Below are positions 47,753-58,965 of a stretch of 64,000 nt of DNA, piece after piece. The DNA lies in contig CAMDSH010000009.1 in NCBI GenBank assembly GCA_945907045.1, positions 30,303-94,302 of the forward strand. Direction: 5' to 3'. Made by a program: the position numbers and the translations under genes. The notes below the pieces were generated by a model. That model did no database searches. It was not told where the DNA came from and saw only the letters and a program-made list of their open reading frames with translations. Position 1 is the first letter of the stretch, and every line of letters begins with the position of its first letter. The stretch comes from Rhizobium sp. Q54 (GTDB lineage Bacteria; Pseudomonadota; Alphaproteobacteria; Rhizobiales; Xanthobacteraceae).

Positions 47753-48092
47753 GGATGTCTCCTTGGGTCGTTCTGAAGGGAATGTCCTGAGAGGGGATGA
47801 GAATCCGCCTCGTATGAAATCAACGCACGACGAAAGGCCGCCGTTCCAAAATTTTGCGGGGAAAAAAGACCGCTGGCACAAAGGGATGCCGGGCCGGGTG
47901 GGGTGAATTGTGGCAATGCCGCGCCGTAGGGCGGCAACCAATCCTTAAGCGGGAGTGTCGTTAATAAGGTGTTGCCAGCGCGCCGGCGGGGCGGCTGGGG
48001 CGGTTCCGTTCGAACTCAAGTTGCGTATGCATTCTTATGGTGTCTCAGCATTTCCCATTGCAGCCGCCGCCGCTCCCGCAAGGAGCGCGCGA
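47753..48092. promoter_or_regulatory. 340-bp spacer carrying the promoter region of the dcw cluster
   Basis: No supportable gene lies here, and in particular no mraZ. It should contain the promoter of the PRC-barrel gene on one side and of rsmH on the other. Two TTAA sites at 47945-47948 and 47961-47964, 12 bases apart, resemble CtrA half-sites but not at the canonical 7-base spacing. AAGGAG at 48080-48085 is the rsmH ribosome site. Confidence 0.4.
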
Positions 48093-49100
48093 ATGATGGC
48101 GGACAAACCGGCGCAACATATTCCCGTGCTCGGCCGCGAGGCGGCCGAGTTTTTGAAGGTGCGCGACGGCGGCACCTATATCGACGGCACGTTCGGCGCC
48201 GGCGGATATACCCGCGCGATTTTGGCGGCGGCGGATTCAAAAGTTATCGGCATCGACCGCGACCAGAGCGCGATTGCGCGCGGCGCAGGTCTGGTCGAGG
48301 AGGCGGGCGGGCGGCTGACGCTGGTCGAGGATCAATTTTCAAATTTGGAAGACGTGGCGCGTGAGTGCGGGGTGGACGCCGTTGACGGCGTGGTGCTCGA
48401 TCTCGGCGTCTCATCCATGCAACTCGACGAAGCGGCGCGCGGATTTTCCTTCCGCAACGACGGACCGCTCGACATGCGCATGGGCGGCACCGATGTGAGC
48501 GCCGCGGACCTGATCGCGGCGGCTTCGGAGCGCGATCTGGCATCGATCATTTTCATTCTCGGCGAAGAGCGGCATTCGCGCAGTGTTGCCCGCGCCATCG
48601 TCAAAGCGCGGGAGGAAGCGCCGATCATCACCACGCGCGCGCTCGCGGACATCGTCTCCCGCGTGGTCCGCTCGAAGCCGGGCGACATCCATCCGGCGAC
48701 GCGCACGTTTCAGGGCCTGCGCATTTTCATCAACGACGAACTGGGCGAACTCCTCGCCGCGCTCACCGCTGCCGAGCGAGTGCTCAAATCCGGCGGGCGG
48801 CTGGCGGTGGTTTCGTTTCACTCGCTGGAAGACCGCATCGTGAAATCGTTTCTGGTCGAGCGCAGCCAGGTGGGCGGCGGCTCGCGCCATCAACCCGAAA
48901 CAAAGCGGCCCGCACCAACGTTCAGCGTGCTCACCAAGCGTCCCGTCGTTGCGGGTGAGGAAGAGGTTGCAAAAAATCCGCGCGCGCGTTCGGCAAAATT
49001 ACGCGCTGCCGAGCGCACCGAAGCCCCCGCGCGCGATGACGCGGCGGACGATTTGTTGCCGCGGCTTCCCGCGCTGCGCGACGTGATGAAGGGCAGGTAG
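48093..49100 (+). CDS. rsmH: 16S rRNA (cytosine(1402)-N(4))-methyltransferase
   Basis: Also called MraW; methylates C1402 of 16S rRNA and customarily opens the dcw cluster. Family segments are [29 protein letters not shown] (SAM site) and [13 protein letters not shown]. Length 335 residues. AAGGAG stands about eight bases before the ATG at 48093, so an upstream in-frame ATG (47955) is rejected. ftsL follows after two bases. Confidence 0.96.
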   Translation: MMADKPAQHIPVLGREAAEFLKVRDGGTYIDGTFGAGGYTRAILAAADSKVIGIDRDQSAIARGAGLVEEAGGRLTLVEDQFSNLEDVARECGVDAVDGVVLDLGVSSMQLDEAARGFSFRNDGPLDMRMGGTDVSAADLIAAASERDLASIIFILGEERHSRSVARAIVKAREEAPIITTRALADIVSRVVRSKPGDIHPATRTFQGLRIFINDELGELLAALTAAERVLKSGGRLAVVSFHSLEDRIVKSFLVERSQVGGGSRHQPETKRPAPTFSVLTKRPVVAGEEEVAKNPRARSAKLRAAERTEAPARDDAADDLLPRLPALRDVMKGR

Positions 49101-49102
49101 CC

Positions 49103-49462
49103 ATGCGCCTTCTCAATATCATGGTCATCGGCCTGCTCGTGCTGGCGGCATCCTACGTCTACAAGATCAAATTCGATTCCACGCTGCAGGCCGAGCGCGT
49201 CGCGAAACTGCGCGGCGAAATCCGGCGTGAACGCGATGCGATTGCGCTGCTGCGCGCGGAGTGGGCGAAGCTCGACACGCCGGGACGTATCCAGGTGCTG
49301 GCGAAACGGCATCTTGCCCCGCTGCGTCCGATCGATCCGACGCAATTCGATTCTTTCGACCGGTTGCCGGAGCGCCCCGCGAAAGTCTCGCGCCCCGCAT
49401 CTGACGATCCTATCGGCGCGATGCTTGGCGCCGAAGACGACGCCACAGGCTCGGTGAAATGA
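49103..49462 (+). CDS. ftsL: cell division protein FtsL
   Basis: A 119-residue bitopic protein: a membrane segment at about residues 4-20 (LNIMVIGLLVLAASYVY), then a coiled-coil stretch (ERVAKLRGEIRRERDAIALL) and a Pro/Asp-rich tail. FtsL joins FtsB and FtsQ in the divisome and activates FtsWI. Sequence identity within the family is low, so the call rests on the layout and on its place between rsmH and ftsI. Its stop overlaps the ftsI ATG. Confidence 0.88.
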   Translation: MRLLNIMVIGLLVLAASYVYKIKFDSTLQAERVAKLRGEIRRERDAIALLRAEWAKLDTPGRIQVLAKRHLAPLRPIDPTQFDSFDRLPERPAKVSRPASDDPIGAMLGAEDDATGSVK

Positions 49463-51210
49463 TGCACGCGCCGGCCCCGCCCCATCCGAACTCGCGCTGG
49501 CAAAGCGCCATCCGCACGCTGTTTTACGGCAGCGGCGTCGACCGCAACATCAAGGCGAAGGCGCGCATCGGACTCGCCATTGCTGCGTTCGCGGGCATCT
49601 TCGCGGTCATCGCCGTGCGGCTAATCATGCTCACGCTGGCGCCGGAGGGCCCCGGCATCCGGCGCGGCACGACACAGGACGCCGTTTCCACCGCGCGGCC
49701 CGACATCCTCGACCGCCGCGGCGAAATTCTCGCCACCGACGTGAAGACTCCCTCGCTGTTCGGCGAGCCGCGCAAGATCATTGATGTTGATGAAGCGGTG
49801 GAATTGCTCACCGCCGTCATGCCCGATATCGACGCAACCGAATTGCGCGACCGGCTCTCCTCCAAGCGCGGCTTCGTCTGGCTCAAGCGCGAAATCACGC
49901 CTGAGCAGCAGCGCGAAATCCACCGCCTCGGCATTCCCGGCATCGGCTTCCTGACCGAGAACAAGCGCATCTATCCGAACGGGCGCGTGGTCTCGCACGT
50001 GATCGGCCACGTCAACATCGACAACACCGGCATCGCCGGCATCGAGAAATGGCTGGACGGGCGCGGGCTCGCGGACCTGCATCTCGCCGGGCTCGCCACC
50101 GACCGGCTGCAAACGGCGGTGGAGCTTGCCGTCGATCTGCGCGTGCAATATGCGCTGCGCGATGAGCTGGTCACCGCGCGGGAAAAGTACAAGGCGCTGG
50201 CGGCAGCCGGCATCATCACCGATGTCCGCACCGGCGAGATCGTCGCGATGGTGTCGGACCCGGACTACGATCCGAATTCACCGCGCGAAGCGAACGACCC
50301 GACCCGCATCAACCGGCTCACTACCGGCGTCTACGAGATGGGTTCGACCTTCAAGGCGCTCACGCTGGCGATGGCGCTCGATTCCGGCAAGATCAATTTG
50401 AACTCGACCTTCGATGCGCGCGTGCCGCTGCGCTACGGAAAATTCGAGATCAACGACTTTCATGCGCAGAAGCGCGTGCTCAGCGTGCCGGAAATTTTCA
50501 CTTATTCGTCGAACATCGGCACCGCGCGCATGGCGCTCGCGCTCGGCGTCGATTACCATCAGGCGTTCCTGAAAAAACTCGGCCAGCTCGACCGGCTGCG
50601 CACCGAGTTGCCGGAAAGTGCCGAGCCGCTGGTGCCCAGGCGCTGGGGCGAACTCAACACCGTCACCATCGCTTTTGGGCACGGGCTTTCTGTCGCGCCG
50701 CTGCAGGCGGTGATGGGCATTTCCGCGCTGGTCAACGGCGGCAAGATGATCCCGCCGACTTTCCTCAAGAGGACCGAAGCGGAGGCGGCGAAACTGGCGC
50801 AGCGCGTGATCAAGCCTGAAACCAGCGACAAGATGCGCTATCTGATGCGGCTCAACGCCGAGAAAGGCACCGCGACACGCGCCGACGTGAACGGCTATTA
50901 TGTCGGTGGAAAAACCGGCACCTCGGAGAAGGTGGTGGGCGGGCGTTATTCCAAGACCAAATTGTTGACCAGTTTCACCGCCATCTTGCCCGCAGACAAC
51001 CCGCGCTATCTTGTGCTGATCATGCTCGATGAACCGCAGCCGACGCCTGAATCCAAAGGGGTTGCCACCTCCGGCCTCAACGCCGCGCCGGTGACCGCGA
51101 ACGTCATCGCGCGGGTTGCACCATTGCTCGGCCTTAGCCCGCGTTTCGACCTGCCGCCGGCGGAGCAGCAGATCCTCTCGCTCACCGCCAGCACCAAGGG
51201 GACGCGGTGA
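49459..51210 (+). CDS. ftsI: septal peptidoglycan transpeptidase FtsI (PBP3)
   Basis: A 583-residue class B penicillin-binding protein that cross-links septal peptidoglycan. A membrane segment at about residues 35-57 precedes the pedestal domain (DILDRRGEILATD). The transpeptidase has the active serine in GSTFKAL, the second motif SSN in TYSSNIGTA, and KTG in GGKTGTSEK. The ATG at 49459 overlaps the ftsL stop (ATGA), and its own stop overlaps murE (GTGA). Confidence 0.96.
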   Translation: MMHAPAPPHPNSRWQSAIRTLFYGSGVDRNIKAKARIGLAIAAFAGIFAVIAVRLIMLTLAPEGPGIRRGTTQDAVSTARPDILDRRGEILATDVKTPSLFGEPRKIIDVDEAVELLTAVMPDIDATELRDRLSSKRGFVWLKREITPEQQREIHRLGIPGIGFLTENKRIYPNGRVVSHVIGHVNIDNTGIAGIEKWLDGRGLADLHLAGLATDRLQTAVELAVDLRVQYALRDELVTAREKYKALAAAGIITDVRTGEIVAMVSDPDYDPNSPREANDPTRINRLTTGVYEMGSTFKALTLAMALDSGKINLNSTFDARVPLRYGKFEINDFHAQKRVLSVPEIFTYSSNIGTARMALALGVDYHQAFLKKLGQLDRLRTELPESAEPLVPRRWGELNTVTIAFGHGLSVAPLQAVMGISALVNGGKMIPPTFLKRTEAEAAKLAQRVIKPETSDKMRYLMRLNAEKGTATRADVNGYYVGGKTGTSEKVVGGRYSKTKLLTSFTAILPADNPRYLVLIMLDEPQPTPESKGVATSGLNAAPVTANVIARVAPLLGLSPRFDLPPAEQQILSLTASTKGTR

Positions 51211-52661
51211 AGCTGCGCGAACTCCTGAGTGAGGATGAGGCCGGCGCGCGTTTTGCGGACGTCGAGATCAAGGGAATTGCCGCCGACAGCCGGAAAGTCG
51301 CGGCGGGCTTTTTGTTCGCCGCGATACCCGGCGCCAAAGCCGACGGATTGAGTTTTATCGACAAGGCGGTTGCCGCCGGAGCCGCCGCGATCATCGCGGA
51401 AAAACCGGCGCAGGTTCCCGGCGGCGTCGCCTTCGTGCAGGTTAAGAACGTGCGGCGCGCGCTGGCGCTCGCTTCGGCGAAATTTTATTCGCGCCAGCCC
51501 GCCACTATCGCGGCGGTCACCGGCACCAGCGGCAAGACTTCGGTCGCCGCCTTCGCGCGGCAAATCTGGGCTTCGCTCGGTAATCAAGCCGCGAGTATCG
51601 GCACCATCGGCGTCGTCTCGCCGTCGGGCGAGCAATACGGCTCGCTCACCACGCCCGATCCGGTCGATCTGCATCGCACGCTCGATCGTCTCGCGGGCGA
51701 GGGCGTCACGCATCTGGCACTGGAAGCCTCCTCTCATGGCCTCGACCAGCATCGTCTCGATGGCGTGCGTGTTTCAGCGGGTGCGTTCACGAATTTGTCG
51801 CGCGATCATCTCGACTATCATCCCAGCATCGAGGCTTATCTCGCCGCCAAGCTGCGGCTGTTCGAAAATCTTGTCGTCGACCGGGGTACGGCGGTGATCG
51901 ACGCCGACCACGAGTACGCGCCGGCCGTTATCGCAGTGGCCAAGAAACGCGGCCTGAAGATTTTCACGGTGGGCCGCAAGGGCGATACTATTCGTCTCAA
52001 TGACTCGGTCATCGACGGCTTCGCGCAAAAAATGACCATCGCGCACGGCGGCCGCACGATCGAATTGAAACTGCCGCTGGTCGGCGGATTTCAAATCGAG
52101 AATGCGCTGGTCGCGGCGGGACTGACGATTGCGACGGGAAGCGACCCGCTTGGCGTATTCGCCGCGCTGGAAAAACTCACCGGCGCAAAAGGACGGCTCG
52201 AACAAACCGGGGCTGCGAACGGCGCGCCGATATTCATCGATTACGCGCACAAGCCCGACGCGCTGGAGAAAGCGTTGCAGGCGCTGCGTCCTTACGCCAG
52301 CGGGAAACTCGTCGTGGTGTTCGGCGCCGGCGGCGACCGTGACGCAGGCAAACGTCCGCTGATGGGCGCCATCGCGGCAAAGTTCGCCGACCGCGTCATC
52401 ATCACCGACGACAATCCGCGCAGCGAAGTGCCCGCCGCGATCCGCGCCGCTATCATGCAGTCTGCGCCTGGCGCCAGTGAAATTGGCGACCGCGCGGAGG
52501 CGATCCAAACGGCGATTTCCGGGCTCAAGCGCGGCGACGTTCTGCTGATCGCCGGCAAAGGCCATGAAACCGGCCAAATCATCGGCGACCGGACTTTGCC
52601 GTTCAGCGACCACGAGGCGGTGGCGGTGGCACTGAAGGCGCTGAAGGGAAAAGTCGCATGA
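51207..52661 (+). CDS. murE: UDP-N-acetylmuramoyl-L-alanyl-D-glutamate--2,6-diaminopimelate ligase
   Basis: Adds the third peptide residue to the peptidoglycan precursor in the cytoplasm. The ATP site is VTGTSGKTSVAAFA, and the amino-acid-selecting motif DNPR (TDDNPRSE) predicts meso-diaminopimelate rather than lysine. Length 484 residues. The GTG start overlaps the ftsI stop; the stop overlaps the murF start. Confidence 0.96.
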   Translation: MKLRELLSEDEAGARFADVEIKGIAADSRKVAAGFLFAAIPGAKADGLSFIDKAVAAGAAAIIAEKPAQVPGGVAFVQVKNVRRALALASAKFYSRQPATIAAVTGTSGKTSVAAFARQIWASLGNQAASIGTIGVVSPSGEQYGSLTTPDPVDLHRTLDRLAGEGVTHLALEASSHGLDQHRLDGVRVSAGAFTNLSRDHLDYHPSIEAYLAAKLRLFENLVVDRGTAVIDADHEYAPAVIAVAKKRGLKIFTVGRKGDTIRLNDSVIDGFAQKMTIAHGGRTIELKLPLVGGFQIENALVAAGLTIATGSDPLGVFAALEKLTGAKGRLEQTGAANGAPIFIDYAHKPDALEKALQALRPYASGKLVVVFGAGGDRDAGKRPLMGAIAAKFADRVIITDDNPRSEVPAAIRAAIMQSAPGASEIGDRAEAIQTAISGLKRGDVLLIAGKGHETGQIIGDRTLPFSDHEAVAVALKALKGKVA

Positions 52662-54097
52662 GTGCGCTTTGGACACTGGAGGCGATGTCCGCCGCCATGC
52701 GCGCCGAGGGGCAGGGCGCGTTGCCCAAGGACGTGCCGGGAATTTCCATCGACACGCGCACCATCCAGAAAGGCGAGGCGTTCTTCGCTATTCAAGGCGA
52801 TAATCGCGACGGCCATGACTTCGTCGAGGCTGCGCTTAAAGCCGGTGCGGGTTTGGCCGTCGTCGCGCGCGCCAAGCGCGATAAATTTCCTAAAAGCGCG
52901 CCGCTGCTGGCCGTCGATGACGTGCTGGAAGGCTTGCGCGACCTTGCCCGCGCCGCGCGTGCGCGCAGCCATGCCAAAATCATCGCCGTCACCGGCTCGG
53001 TCGGCAAGACCGGCACCAAGGAGGCGCTGCGGCTCGCACTCTCGGGTGACGGCGAAACGCATGCCTCCGCCGCTTCCTATAACAACCACTGGGGCGTGCC
53101 GTTGTCGCTCGCGCGCTGCCCGCAGAGCGCCAAGTTTGCCGTGTTCGAAATCGGCATGAACCACGCGGGCGAGATCACGCCGCTCGTCAAACTCGTGCGC
53201 CCGCACGTCGCCATCGTCACGGCCATCGAACCGGTGCATCTGGAATATTTCGGCTCGCTGGAAAAGATCGCCGACGCCAAGGCGGAGATATTTTCCGGGA
53301 TTGAGCCGGGCGGCGCAGCGGTGCTCAACCGCGACAACGCGCAATACCCGCGGCTGGCGAAAGCGGCATCGGGCGCGGGCGTCAAACGCATCGTGTCCTT
53401 CGGCGAGCACGCTGAGGCCGAAGCAAAGCTCATCAAAATGTCGCTGCATCCGGATTGCTCGACCGTGCAGGCGAAAATCCTCGGCGCGGAAGTGACCTAC
53501 AAGCTCGGCGCGCCGGGCCGCCATCTGGTGCTTAATTCGCTCGCCGTGCTGGCCGCTGTCTCATTAAGCGGTGCCGATCTGGCGTTAGCCGCCGTGGCGC
53601 TCGCAAGGCTCAAGCCAGCGACGGGGCGCGGCTCGCGCGCGGTGCTCGATGTCGCCAACGGCACGGCCTTGCTGATCGATGAAAGCTACAACGCCAATCC
53701 CGCCTCCATGCGCGCGGCCGTCGCGCTGCTCGGCCAGGCGGATGTCGGCGCGCACGGGCGGCGGATCGCCGTGCTTGGCGACATGCTGGAATTGGGCCCG
53801 CAAGGGGCCACGCTGCACCGCGAACTGGCCGGGCCGATTGCCGAGGCTGGCATCGATCTGGTGTTCTGTTCCGGGCCGTTGATGCGCTCGTTGTGGGAGG
53901 CCCTTCCCTCGGCGCGCCGGGGCGGCTATGCCGAGACGTCGGCGGGCCTCGAATCCGGCGTCGTCTCCGCCATCGGCGCGGGCGATGCCGTGATGGTAAA
54001 AGGTTCGCTCGGTTCGAAGATGGGTCCGATCGTGAAGGCGCTGGAGCGCCAATTTCCCCGCCACGCGGCGCTTGAGGAAGCGCCCGTGCAAAGCTGA
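52658..54097 (+). CDS. murF: UDP-N-acetylmuramoyl-tripeptide--D-alanyl-D-alanine ligase
   Basis: Completes the UDP-MurNAc-pentapeptide. The ATP-binding loop is [14 protein letters not shown], followed by [13 protein letters not shown] and the Mur ligase segment [15 protein letters not shown]. Length 479 residues. It starts inside the murE stop (ATGA) and is followed by mraY after 19 bases. Confidence 0.96.
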   Translation: MSALWTLEAMSAAMRAEGQGALPKDVPGISIDTRTIQKGEAFFAIQGDNRDGHDFVEAALKAGAGLAVVARAKRDKFPKSAPLLAVDDVLEGLRDLARAARARSHAKIIAVTGSVGKTGTKEALRLALSGDGETHASAASYNNHWGVPLSLARCPQSAKFAVFEIGMNHAGEITPLVKLVRPHVAIVTAIEPVHLEYFGSLEKIADAKAEIFSGIEPGGAAVLNRDNAQYPRLAKAASGAGVKRIVSFGEHAEAEAKLIKMSLHPDCSTVQAKILGAEVTYKLGAPGRHLVLNSLAVLAAVSLSGADLALAAVALARLKPATGRGSRAVLDVANGTALLIDESYNANPASMRAAVALLGQADVGAHGRRIAVLGDMLELGPQGATLHRELAGPIAEAGIDLVFCSGPLMRSLWEALPSARRGGYAETSAGLESGVVSAIGAGDAVMVKGSLGSKMGPIVKALERQFPRHAALEEAPVQS

Positions 54098-54116
54098 CCG
54101 TTTAAGGTTTTATCCG

Positions 54117-55202
54117 ATGCTTTATTGGCTGATCGAACTGTCCGACAAAATCTCCGCCCTCAACGTGTTCCGCTACATCACGTTCCGCACTGGCGGCGCG
54201 ATCGTCACCGCGCTGCTGTTCGTCTTCCTGTTCGGCTCCTCGATCATCGACATGCTCCGCCTCAAGCAGGGCAAGGGCCAGCCAATCCGCGCCGACGGGC
54301 CGCAGTCGCATCTCGTCACCAAGATCGGCACGCCGACCATGGGCGGCCTGATGATCCTCTCCGGGCTGCTGGTGTCCACCGTGCTGTGGGCCAATCCGGC
54401 GAACCCTTATGTCTGGATCGTGCTTGGCGTGACGCTCAGCTTCGGGCTGATCGGCTTCTATGACGACTATCTGAAAGTCACCAAGCAGAGCCATGCCGGA
54501 TTTTCCGGCCGCACGCGCATCGCCGCCGAAACTCTGGTCGCGCTGATCGCCTGCATCGCGCTTGCGCATCTCGGCCGCGCGCCGACTTCGACCTCGCTGG
54601 TGTTTCCATTCTTCAAGGATCTGGTGATCAATCTCGGCTGGATGTTCGCGGTGGTGGGTGCCTTCGTCATCGTTGGCGCCGGCAATGCGGTCAATCTCAC
54701 CGACGGCCTCGACGGGCTCGCGATCGTGCCGGTGATGATCGCGGCGGCGAGCTTCGGCCTCATCGCCTATCTTGCGGGCAACGCCGAGTTCGCCAAATAT
54801 CTGCAGATCAATTATGTCGCGGGCACCGGCGAATTGGCCGTGCTGTGCGGCGCGCTGATCGGCGCGAGTCTTGGTTTCCTCTGGTTCAACGCGCCGCCGG
54901 CGTCCATCTTCATGGGCGACACCGGTTCGCTGGCGCTCGGCGGCATGCTCGGCACCGTCGCGGTCGCGACCAAGCACGAGATCGTGCTTGCGATCATCGG
55001 CGGGCTGTTTGTGCTGGAAGCCGTGTCGGTGATCGTGCAGGTGGTCTCGTTCAAGCTCACCGGCAAGCGCGTGTTCCGCATGGCGCCGATCCACCATCAC
55101 TACGAGCAATTGGGCTGGACCGAGTCGCAGATCGTGATCCGTTTTTGGATCGTCGCGGTCGTACTCGCGCTCGCAGGTCTCGCGACGCTCAAGCTGAGAT
55201 AA
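54117..55202 (+). CDS. mraY: phospho-N-acetylmuramoyl-pentapeptide-transferase
   Basis: Integral membrane enzyme that moves phospho-MurNAc-pentapeptide to undecaprenyl phosphate, giving lipid I. About ten membrane segments; catalytic aspartates in GFYDDYLKV and [10 protein letters not shown], a [10 protein letters not shown] loop, and the histidine cluster [11 protein letters not shown]. Length 361 residues. The ATG at 54117 (MLYWLIELS) is the usual family beginning; upstream in-frame ATG at 54072 lies inside murF. Confidence 0.96.
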   Translation: MLYWLIELSDKISALNVFRYITFRTGGAIVTALLFVFLFGSSIIDMLRLKQGKGQPIRADGPQSHLVTKIGTPTMGGLMILSGLLVSTVLWANPANPYVWIVLGVTLSFGLIGFYDDYLKVTKQSHAGFSGRTRIAAETLVALIACIALAHLGRAPTSTSLVFPFFKDLVINLGWMFAVVGAFVIVGAGNAVNLTDGLDGLAIVPVMIAAASFGLIAYLAGNAEFAKYLQINYVAGTGELAVLCGALIGASLGFLWFNAPPASIFMGDTGSLALGGMLGTVAVATKHEIVLAIIGGLFVLEAVSVIVQVVSFKLTGKRVFRMAPIHHHYEQLGWTESQIVIRFWIVAVVLALAGLATLKLR

Positions 55203-55205
55203 CCA

Positions 55206-56594
55206 TTGATCCCCGTCACCACGTTCGCGGGCAAGACGGTCGCCTTGTTCGGGCTTGGCTCGTCGGGCCTCGCAAGCTGCCGCGCGTTGGCGGAAGGCCG
55301 CGCGGACGTGGTGGCCTACGACGACGATGCCAAGAAAGTCGCCGAGGCGGTGACGGCGGGCATCGCGACCGCCGATTTGCGCCATCTCAAATGGCGGAAC
55401 GTCGCCGCGCTGGTGCTCTCGCCGGGCGTGCCGCTCACGCATCCGGCGCCGCATTGGGCGGCTGCGCTGGCGCAGACGGAAAAAGTACCGGTCATTGGCG
55501 ATATCGAATTGTTCGAGCGCGAGCGGCAGGCGAACGCGCCTGAAACGCCGCTCGTCGCTATCACCGGCACCAACGGCAAGTCGACGACCACCGCGCTGAT
55601 CGCGCATATTCTCAAAGCCGCCGGCACGGACGCGCAGATGGGCGGCAATATCGGCGTTCCGATTTTGGCGTTGGAGCCGTTCGGAAGCGGACGCGTCTAC
55701 GTCATCGAGACGTCGTCGTACCAGATCGATCTCGCGCCTTCATTGAGACCCAACGTCGGCATCCTGCTTAATCTCTCCGAAGATCATCTCGACCGTCACG
55801 GCACGATGGAAAAATATGCCGCGGTGAAGACGCGTCTCGTGCTGGGCGTTGCGTCCGGCGGCACCGCGGTGATCGGCGTCGATGATAAATTCTGCCGTGC
55901 GATAGCCGAAAAGGCCGAGGGCAACGGCATCAAAGTCGTTCGCATTTCCGTGCAAGGGCCGATGCGCGATGGTTTTTACGCGGAAGGCTCGCGCATCGTG
56001 CGGGCATCTGGCGGAAAGGCACATCCGTTCGCGCAGCTTGCAGGGATAGGTTCGCTGCGCGGCGTGCACAACGCTCAGAATGCAGCCTGCGCCATCGCAG
56101 CCGTCACCGCACTCGGGCTCGATGTGCAGACCATCCAGCGCGGGCTGATGTCGTTCCCCGGATTGGCGCACCGCATGGAGGAGATCGGCCGCAAAGGGAG
56201 CGTGTTGTTCGTCAACGACTCGAAGGCGACCAACGCCGACAGTGCGGCGCGCGCGCTAGCGTGTTTCTCCGACATCTATTGGATCGCGGGCGGCAAGCCG
56301 AAGACCGGCGGCATCACGTCTCTGGAGGAATTCTTCCCGCGCATCCGCAAGGCCTATCTCATCGGCGAAGCGGCGAAGGAATTCGCGGGCACGCTCGAGG
56401 GCAAGGTGGAGCACGAGATCGCCGGCACGCTGGAGCGCGCGGTGGAACTTGCCGCCCGCGATGCCGCGGCTTCAGAGGCGAAAGAGCCGGTGGTGCTGCT
56501 CTCGCCGGCCTGCGCGTCGTTCGATCAGTTTTCCAATTTCGAGGTGCGCGGCAACGCTTTCCGCGGGCATGTCCGCGCGCTCGGCGTCTCCTGA
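55206..56594 (+). CDS. murD: UDP-N-acetylmuramoyl-L-alanine--D-glutamate ligase
   Basis: Adds D-glutamate, the second residue of the stem peptide. An N-terminal Rossmann segment ([17 protein letters not shown]) precedes the ATP loop [15 protein letters not shown] and the conserved [15 protein letters not shown]. Length 462 residues. The start is TTG at 55206, three bases after mraY; the next candidate would cut into the Rossmann fold. TTG may lower its translation relative to neighbours. Confidence 0.95.
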   Translation: MIPVTTFAGKTVALFGLGSSGLASCRALAEGRADVVAYDDDAKKVAEAVTAGIATADLRHLKWRNVAALVLSPGVPLTHPAPHWAAALAQTEKVPVIGDIELFERERQANAPETPLVAITGTNGKSTTTALIAHILKAAGTDAQMGGNIGVPILALEPFGSGRVYVIETSSYQIDLAPSLRPNVGILLNLSEDHLDRHGTMEKYAAVKTRLVLGVASGGTAVIGVDDKFCRAIAEKAEGNGIKVVRISVQGPMRDGFYAEGSRIVRASGGKAHPFAQLAGIGSLRGVHNAQNAACAIAAVTALGLDVQTIQRGLMSFPGLAHRMEEIGRKGSVLFVNDSKATNADSAARALACFSDIYWIAGGKPKTGGITSLEEFFPRIRKAYLIGEAAKEFAGTLEGKVEHEIAGTLERAVELAARDAAASEAKEPVVLLSPACASFDQFSNFEVRGNAFRGHVRALGVS

Positions 56595-56673
56595 TTTGGC
56601 GCTATCTGACGCGGCGTTAATCGCTTGGCAACCATCGCGCGTCAGGACTTAGGGGCAGGCAAAGGGGAAGAGC

Positions 56674-57828
56674 ATGGTCTCGCGCGCTGAGCGCACGCCC
56701 TTCGGCGAATGGTGGTGGACGGTCGACCGGCTGATGCTGGCCGCGTTCGGCGTTCTCATGCTTGCCGGCATCGTGCTCTCGCTCGCCGCCAGCCCGCCGG
56801 TCGCAGCTAGGCTCGGCCTCGATCCGTTTTATTTCGTCAACCGGCAGGTGCTGTTCCTGATTCCCGCCGCCGCCGTGATGCTCTTGGTGTCGTTCCTGAC
56901 GCCGCGGCAAATCCGCCGTCTCGCGTTAATTGTGTTTGCGCTCAGCATCGTGATGGTGGCGCTCACGCCCGTCATCGGCTCCGAGATCAAGGGTGCGCGG
57001 CGCTGGCTTGTGCTGATGGGACTGAGCATTCAGCCGTCTGAATTTTTGAAGCCCGCATTCGTCATTCTTATCGCCTGGCTGTTCGGCGAGTCGACGCGGC
57101 GGCCGGAGATGCCGGCGAATTTATTCTCGCTCGGGATTTTGCTGCTCGTGGTGTCGTTGCTGGTGATGCAGCCGGATTTCGGCCAGACCATGCTGATCGC
57201 GCTGGTGTGGAGCGCGCTATTTTTCCTGGCGGGCATGCGGTTGATCTGGGTGTTCGGGCTTGCCGGCATCGCAGGCATCGGACTGATGATTGCTTATTCC
57301 TCGGTTCCGCACGTTGCGCGCCGCATCAAGCGATTTCTTGATCCCGGCTCGGGCGATACGTTCAATATCGACATCGCGACGGAATCGTTCGTGCGCGGCG
57401 GGTGGTTCGGGCGCGGTCCGGGCGAAGGCACGGTGAAGCGCATTTTACCGGAGAGCCACACCGATTTTGTCTTCGCCGTCGCGGCGGAGGAATTCGGCAT
57501 CGTGCTTTGCCTCGTGCTTGTTGCGCTGTTCGCATTCATCGTCATCCGCGCGCTCAGCCGCGCCATGCGCAACGAGGATCCGTTCACGCGCTTTGCCGCC
57601 GCTGGGCTTGCGATTTTGTTCGGGCTGCAGGCGGCGATCAATCTCGCGGTCAATCTGCATCTGATGCCGGCCAAGGGAATGACGCTTCCCTTTTTGTCCT
57701 ATGGCGGCTCCTCGCTGATCGCGATGGCCTACGGCATGGGCATGCTGCTGGCGCTCACGCGCGAGCAGCCGCGCGCCGCGATGATGTCGAGCCGCTCGCA
57801 CTTCACCGCCGCCGGGAGCGCGGTCTGA
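56674..57828 (+). CDS. ftsW: septal peptidoglycan glycosyltransferase FtsW (SEDS family)
   Basis: A 384-residue SEDS polymerase with about ten membrane segments, working with FtsI at the septum. Conserved parts are GARRWLVLMGLSIQPSEFLKP, with the IQPSE core, and SHTDFVFAVAAEEFG; the catalytic aspartate should be that of HTDF. It follows murD after 79 bases, the largest gap in the murD-murC stretch, which might hold an internal promoter. Its stop overlaps the murG ATG. Confidence 0.95.
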   Translation: MVSRAERTPFGEWWWTVDRLMLAAFGVLMLAGIVLSLAASPPVAARLGLDPFYFVNRQVLFLIPAAAVMLLVSFLTPRQIRRLALIVFALSIVMVALTPVIGSEIKGARRWLVLMGLSIQPSEFLKPAFVILIAWLFGESTRRPEMPANLFSLGILLLVVSLLVMQPDFGQTMLIALVWSALFFLAGMRLIWVFGLAGIAGIGLMIAYSSVPHVARRIKRFLDPGSGDTFNIDIATESFVRGGWFGRGPGEGTVKRILPESHTDFVFAVAAEEFGIVLCLVLVALFAFIVIRALSRAMRNEDPFTRFAAAGLAILFGLQAAINLAVNLHLMPAKGMTLPFLSYGGSSLIAMAYGMGMLLALTREQPRAAMMSSRSHFTAAGSAV

Positions 57829-58943
57829 TGAGCGTCGAGGGCGGTGCGCCGCTCGTGCTCGTCGCTGCCGGCGGAACCGGCGGCCATCTGTTTCCCGCTG
57901 AAGCGCTGTCGGTCGAATTGGCGAAACGCAACATCATCATCGAGATCGCGACCGACGAGCGCGCGCAAGAATATGGCGGGAAATTTCCGGCCCGCGCGAC
58001 GCATATCATTCCAAGCGCATCGCTGCGCGGTCGCAATCCGCTCTCATATGCTCGCACCGGCGCGGTGATAGCGTTCGGCACGCTCAAAGCCTGGCAACTG
58101 ATCGGGCGCATCAAACCCGCCGTTGTCGTCGGATTCGGCGGTTATCCGACCATTCCGCCGCTGCTGGCGGCGAGCCTGCGAGCGGTGCCGACCGTGATGC
58201 ACGAGCAGAACGGCGTCATGGGCCGCGCCAACCGCCTGCTGGCGCCGCGCGTCACGGCCATTGCCACAAGCTTCAGGCAAGTCGCCTACGCGGATGCTTA
58301 TTCCCCCAAGATGGCGTTCACGGGTAATCCCGTGCGGCCCGCGGTGATCGCGGCGGCATCCATCCCTTACGCCGCGCCGGATGCGGCGGGTCCGCTCCGG
58401 CTGGTGGTGTTCGGCGGCAGCCAGGGCGCGCAGATTATGAGCCAGATCGTCCCGGCGGCAGTCGAGCGGCTTTCGCCCGCCTTGCGCGCGCGTCTCCAAA
58501 TTGTGCAGCAGGCGCGCGCGGAGGATCTGGCGCAGGTGCGTGACATCTATTCCCGGCTTAACGTTAAAGCCGAGGCCGCCGCCTTTTTCCCCGATTTACC
58601 GGCGCGCATGGCGGCGGGCCATCTCATTATCGCGCGCTCCGGCGCCACCACGGTCGCCGAGCTTGCGGCAGTGGGGCGTCCCGCCATATTGGTGCCGCTA
58701 CCGCATGCGCTGGATCAGGACCAGCGCGCCAATGCGGGCGTGCTGGAAAAGGCGGGCGGGGCTATCCGCGTGGATCAGAAGGATTTTACGCCCGGTTGGC
58801 TGAGCGGCGAGATTGCGCGACTGGCCGCCGACCCGGCGCGGCTTGCCGGGATGGCGAAAAGCGCACGCGCTGCCGGCACGCTCGATGCCGCCGGACGGCT
58901 CGCCGATCTGGTATTAAAAGTGGCCGGTTTGCCGCCAAGATAA
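57828..58943 (+). CDS. murG: undecaprenyldiphospho-muramoylpentapeptide beta-N-acetylglucosaminyltransferase
   Basis: Adds GlcNAc to lipid I to give lipid II on the inner face of the membrane. The G-loop is [15 protein letters not shown], followed by [16 protein letters not shown] and the UDP-GlcNAc site [15 protein letters not shown]. Length 371 residues. The ATG at 57828 overlaps the ftsW stop (TGATG). murC follows after 22 bases with its own GAGGAAAG site. Confidence 0.96.
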   Translation: MSVEGGAPLVLVAAGGTGGHLFPAEALSVELAKRNIIIEIATDERAQEYGGKFPARATHIIPSASLRGRNPLSYARTGAVIAFGTLKAWQLIGRIKPAVVVGFGGYPTIPPLLAASLRAVPTVMHEQNGVMGRANRLLAPRVTAIATSFRQVAYADAYSPKMAFTGNPVRPAVIAAASIPYAAPDAAGPLRLVVFGGSQGAQIMSQIVPAAVERLSPALRARLQIVQQARAEDLAQVRDIYSRLNVKAEAAAFFPDLPARMAAGHLIIARSGATTVAELAAVGRPAILVPLPHALDQDQRANAGVLEKAGGAIRVDQKDFTPGWLSGEIARLAADPARLAGMAKSARAAGTLDAAGRLADLVLKVAGLPPR

Positions 58944-58965
58944 CGTCCAAGAGGAAAGTCATTCC

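Noticed and set aside
47955..48092. N-terminal extension of RsmH by 46 codons
   Set aside because: The added sequence is not conserved in character, and AAGGAG is placed for the ATG at 48093.
54102..55607. 501-codon minus-strand frame across mraY and murD
   Set aside because: Shadow of two certain genes; extreme Arg/His/Asp content.
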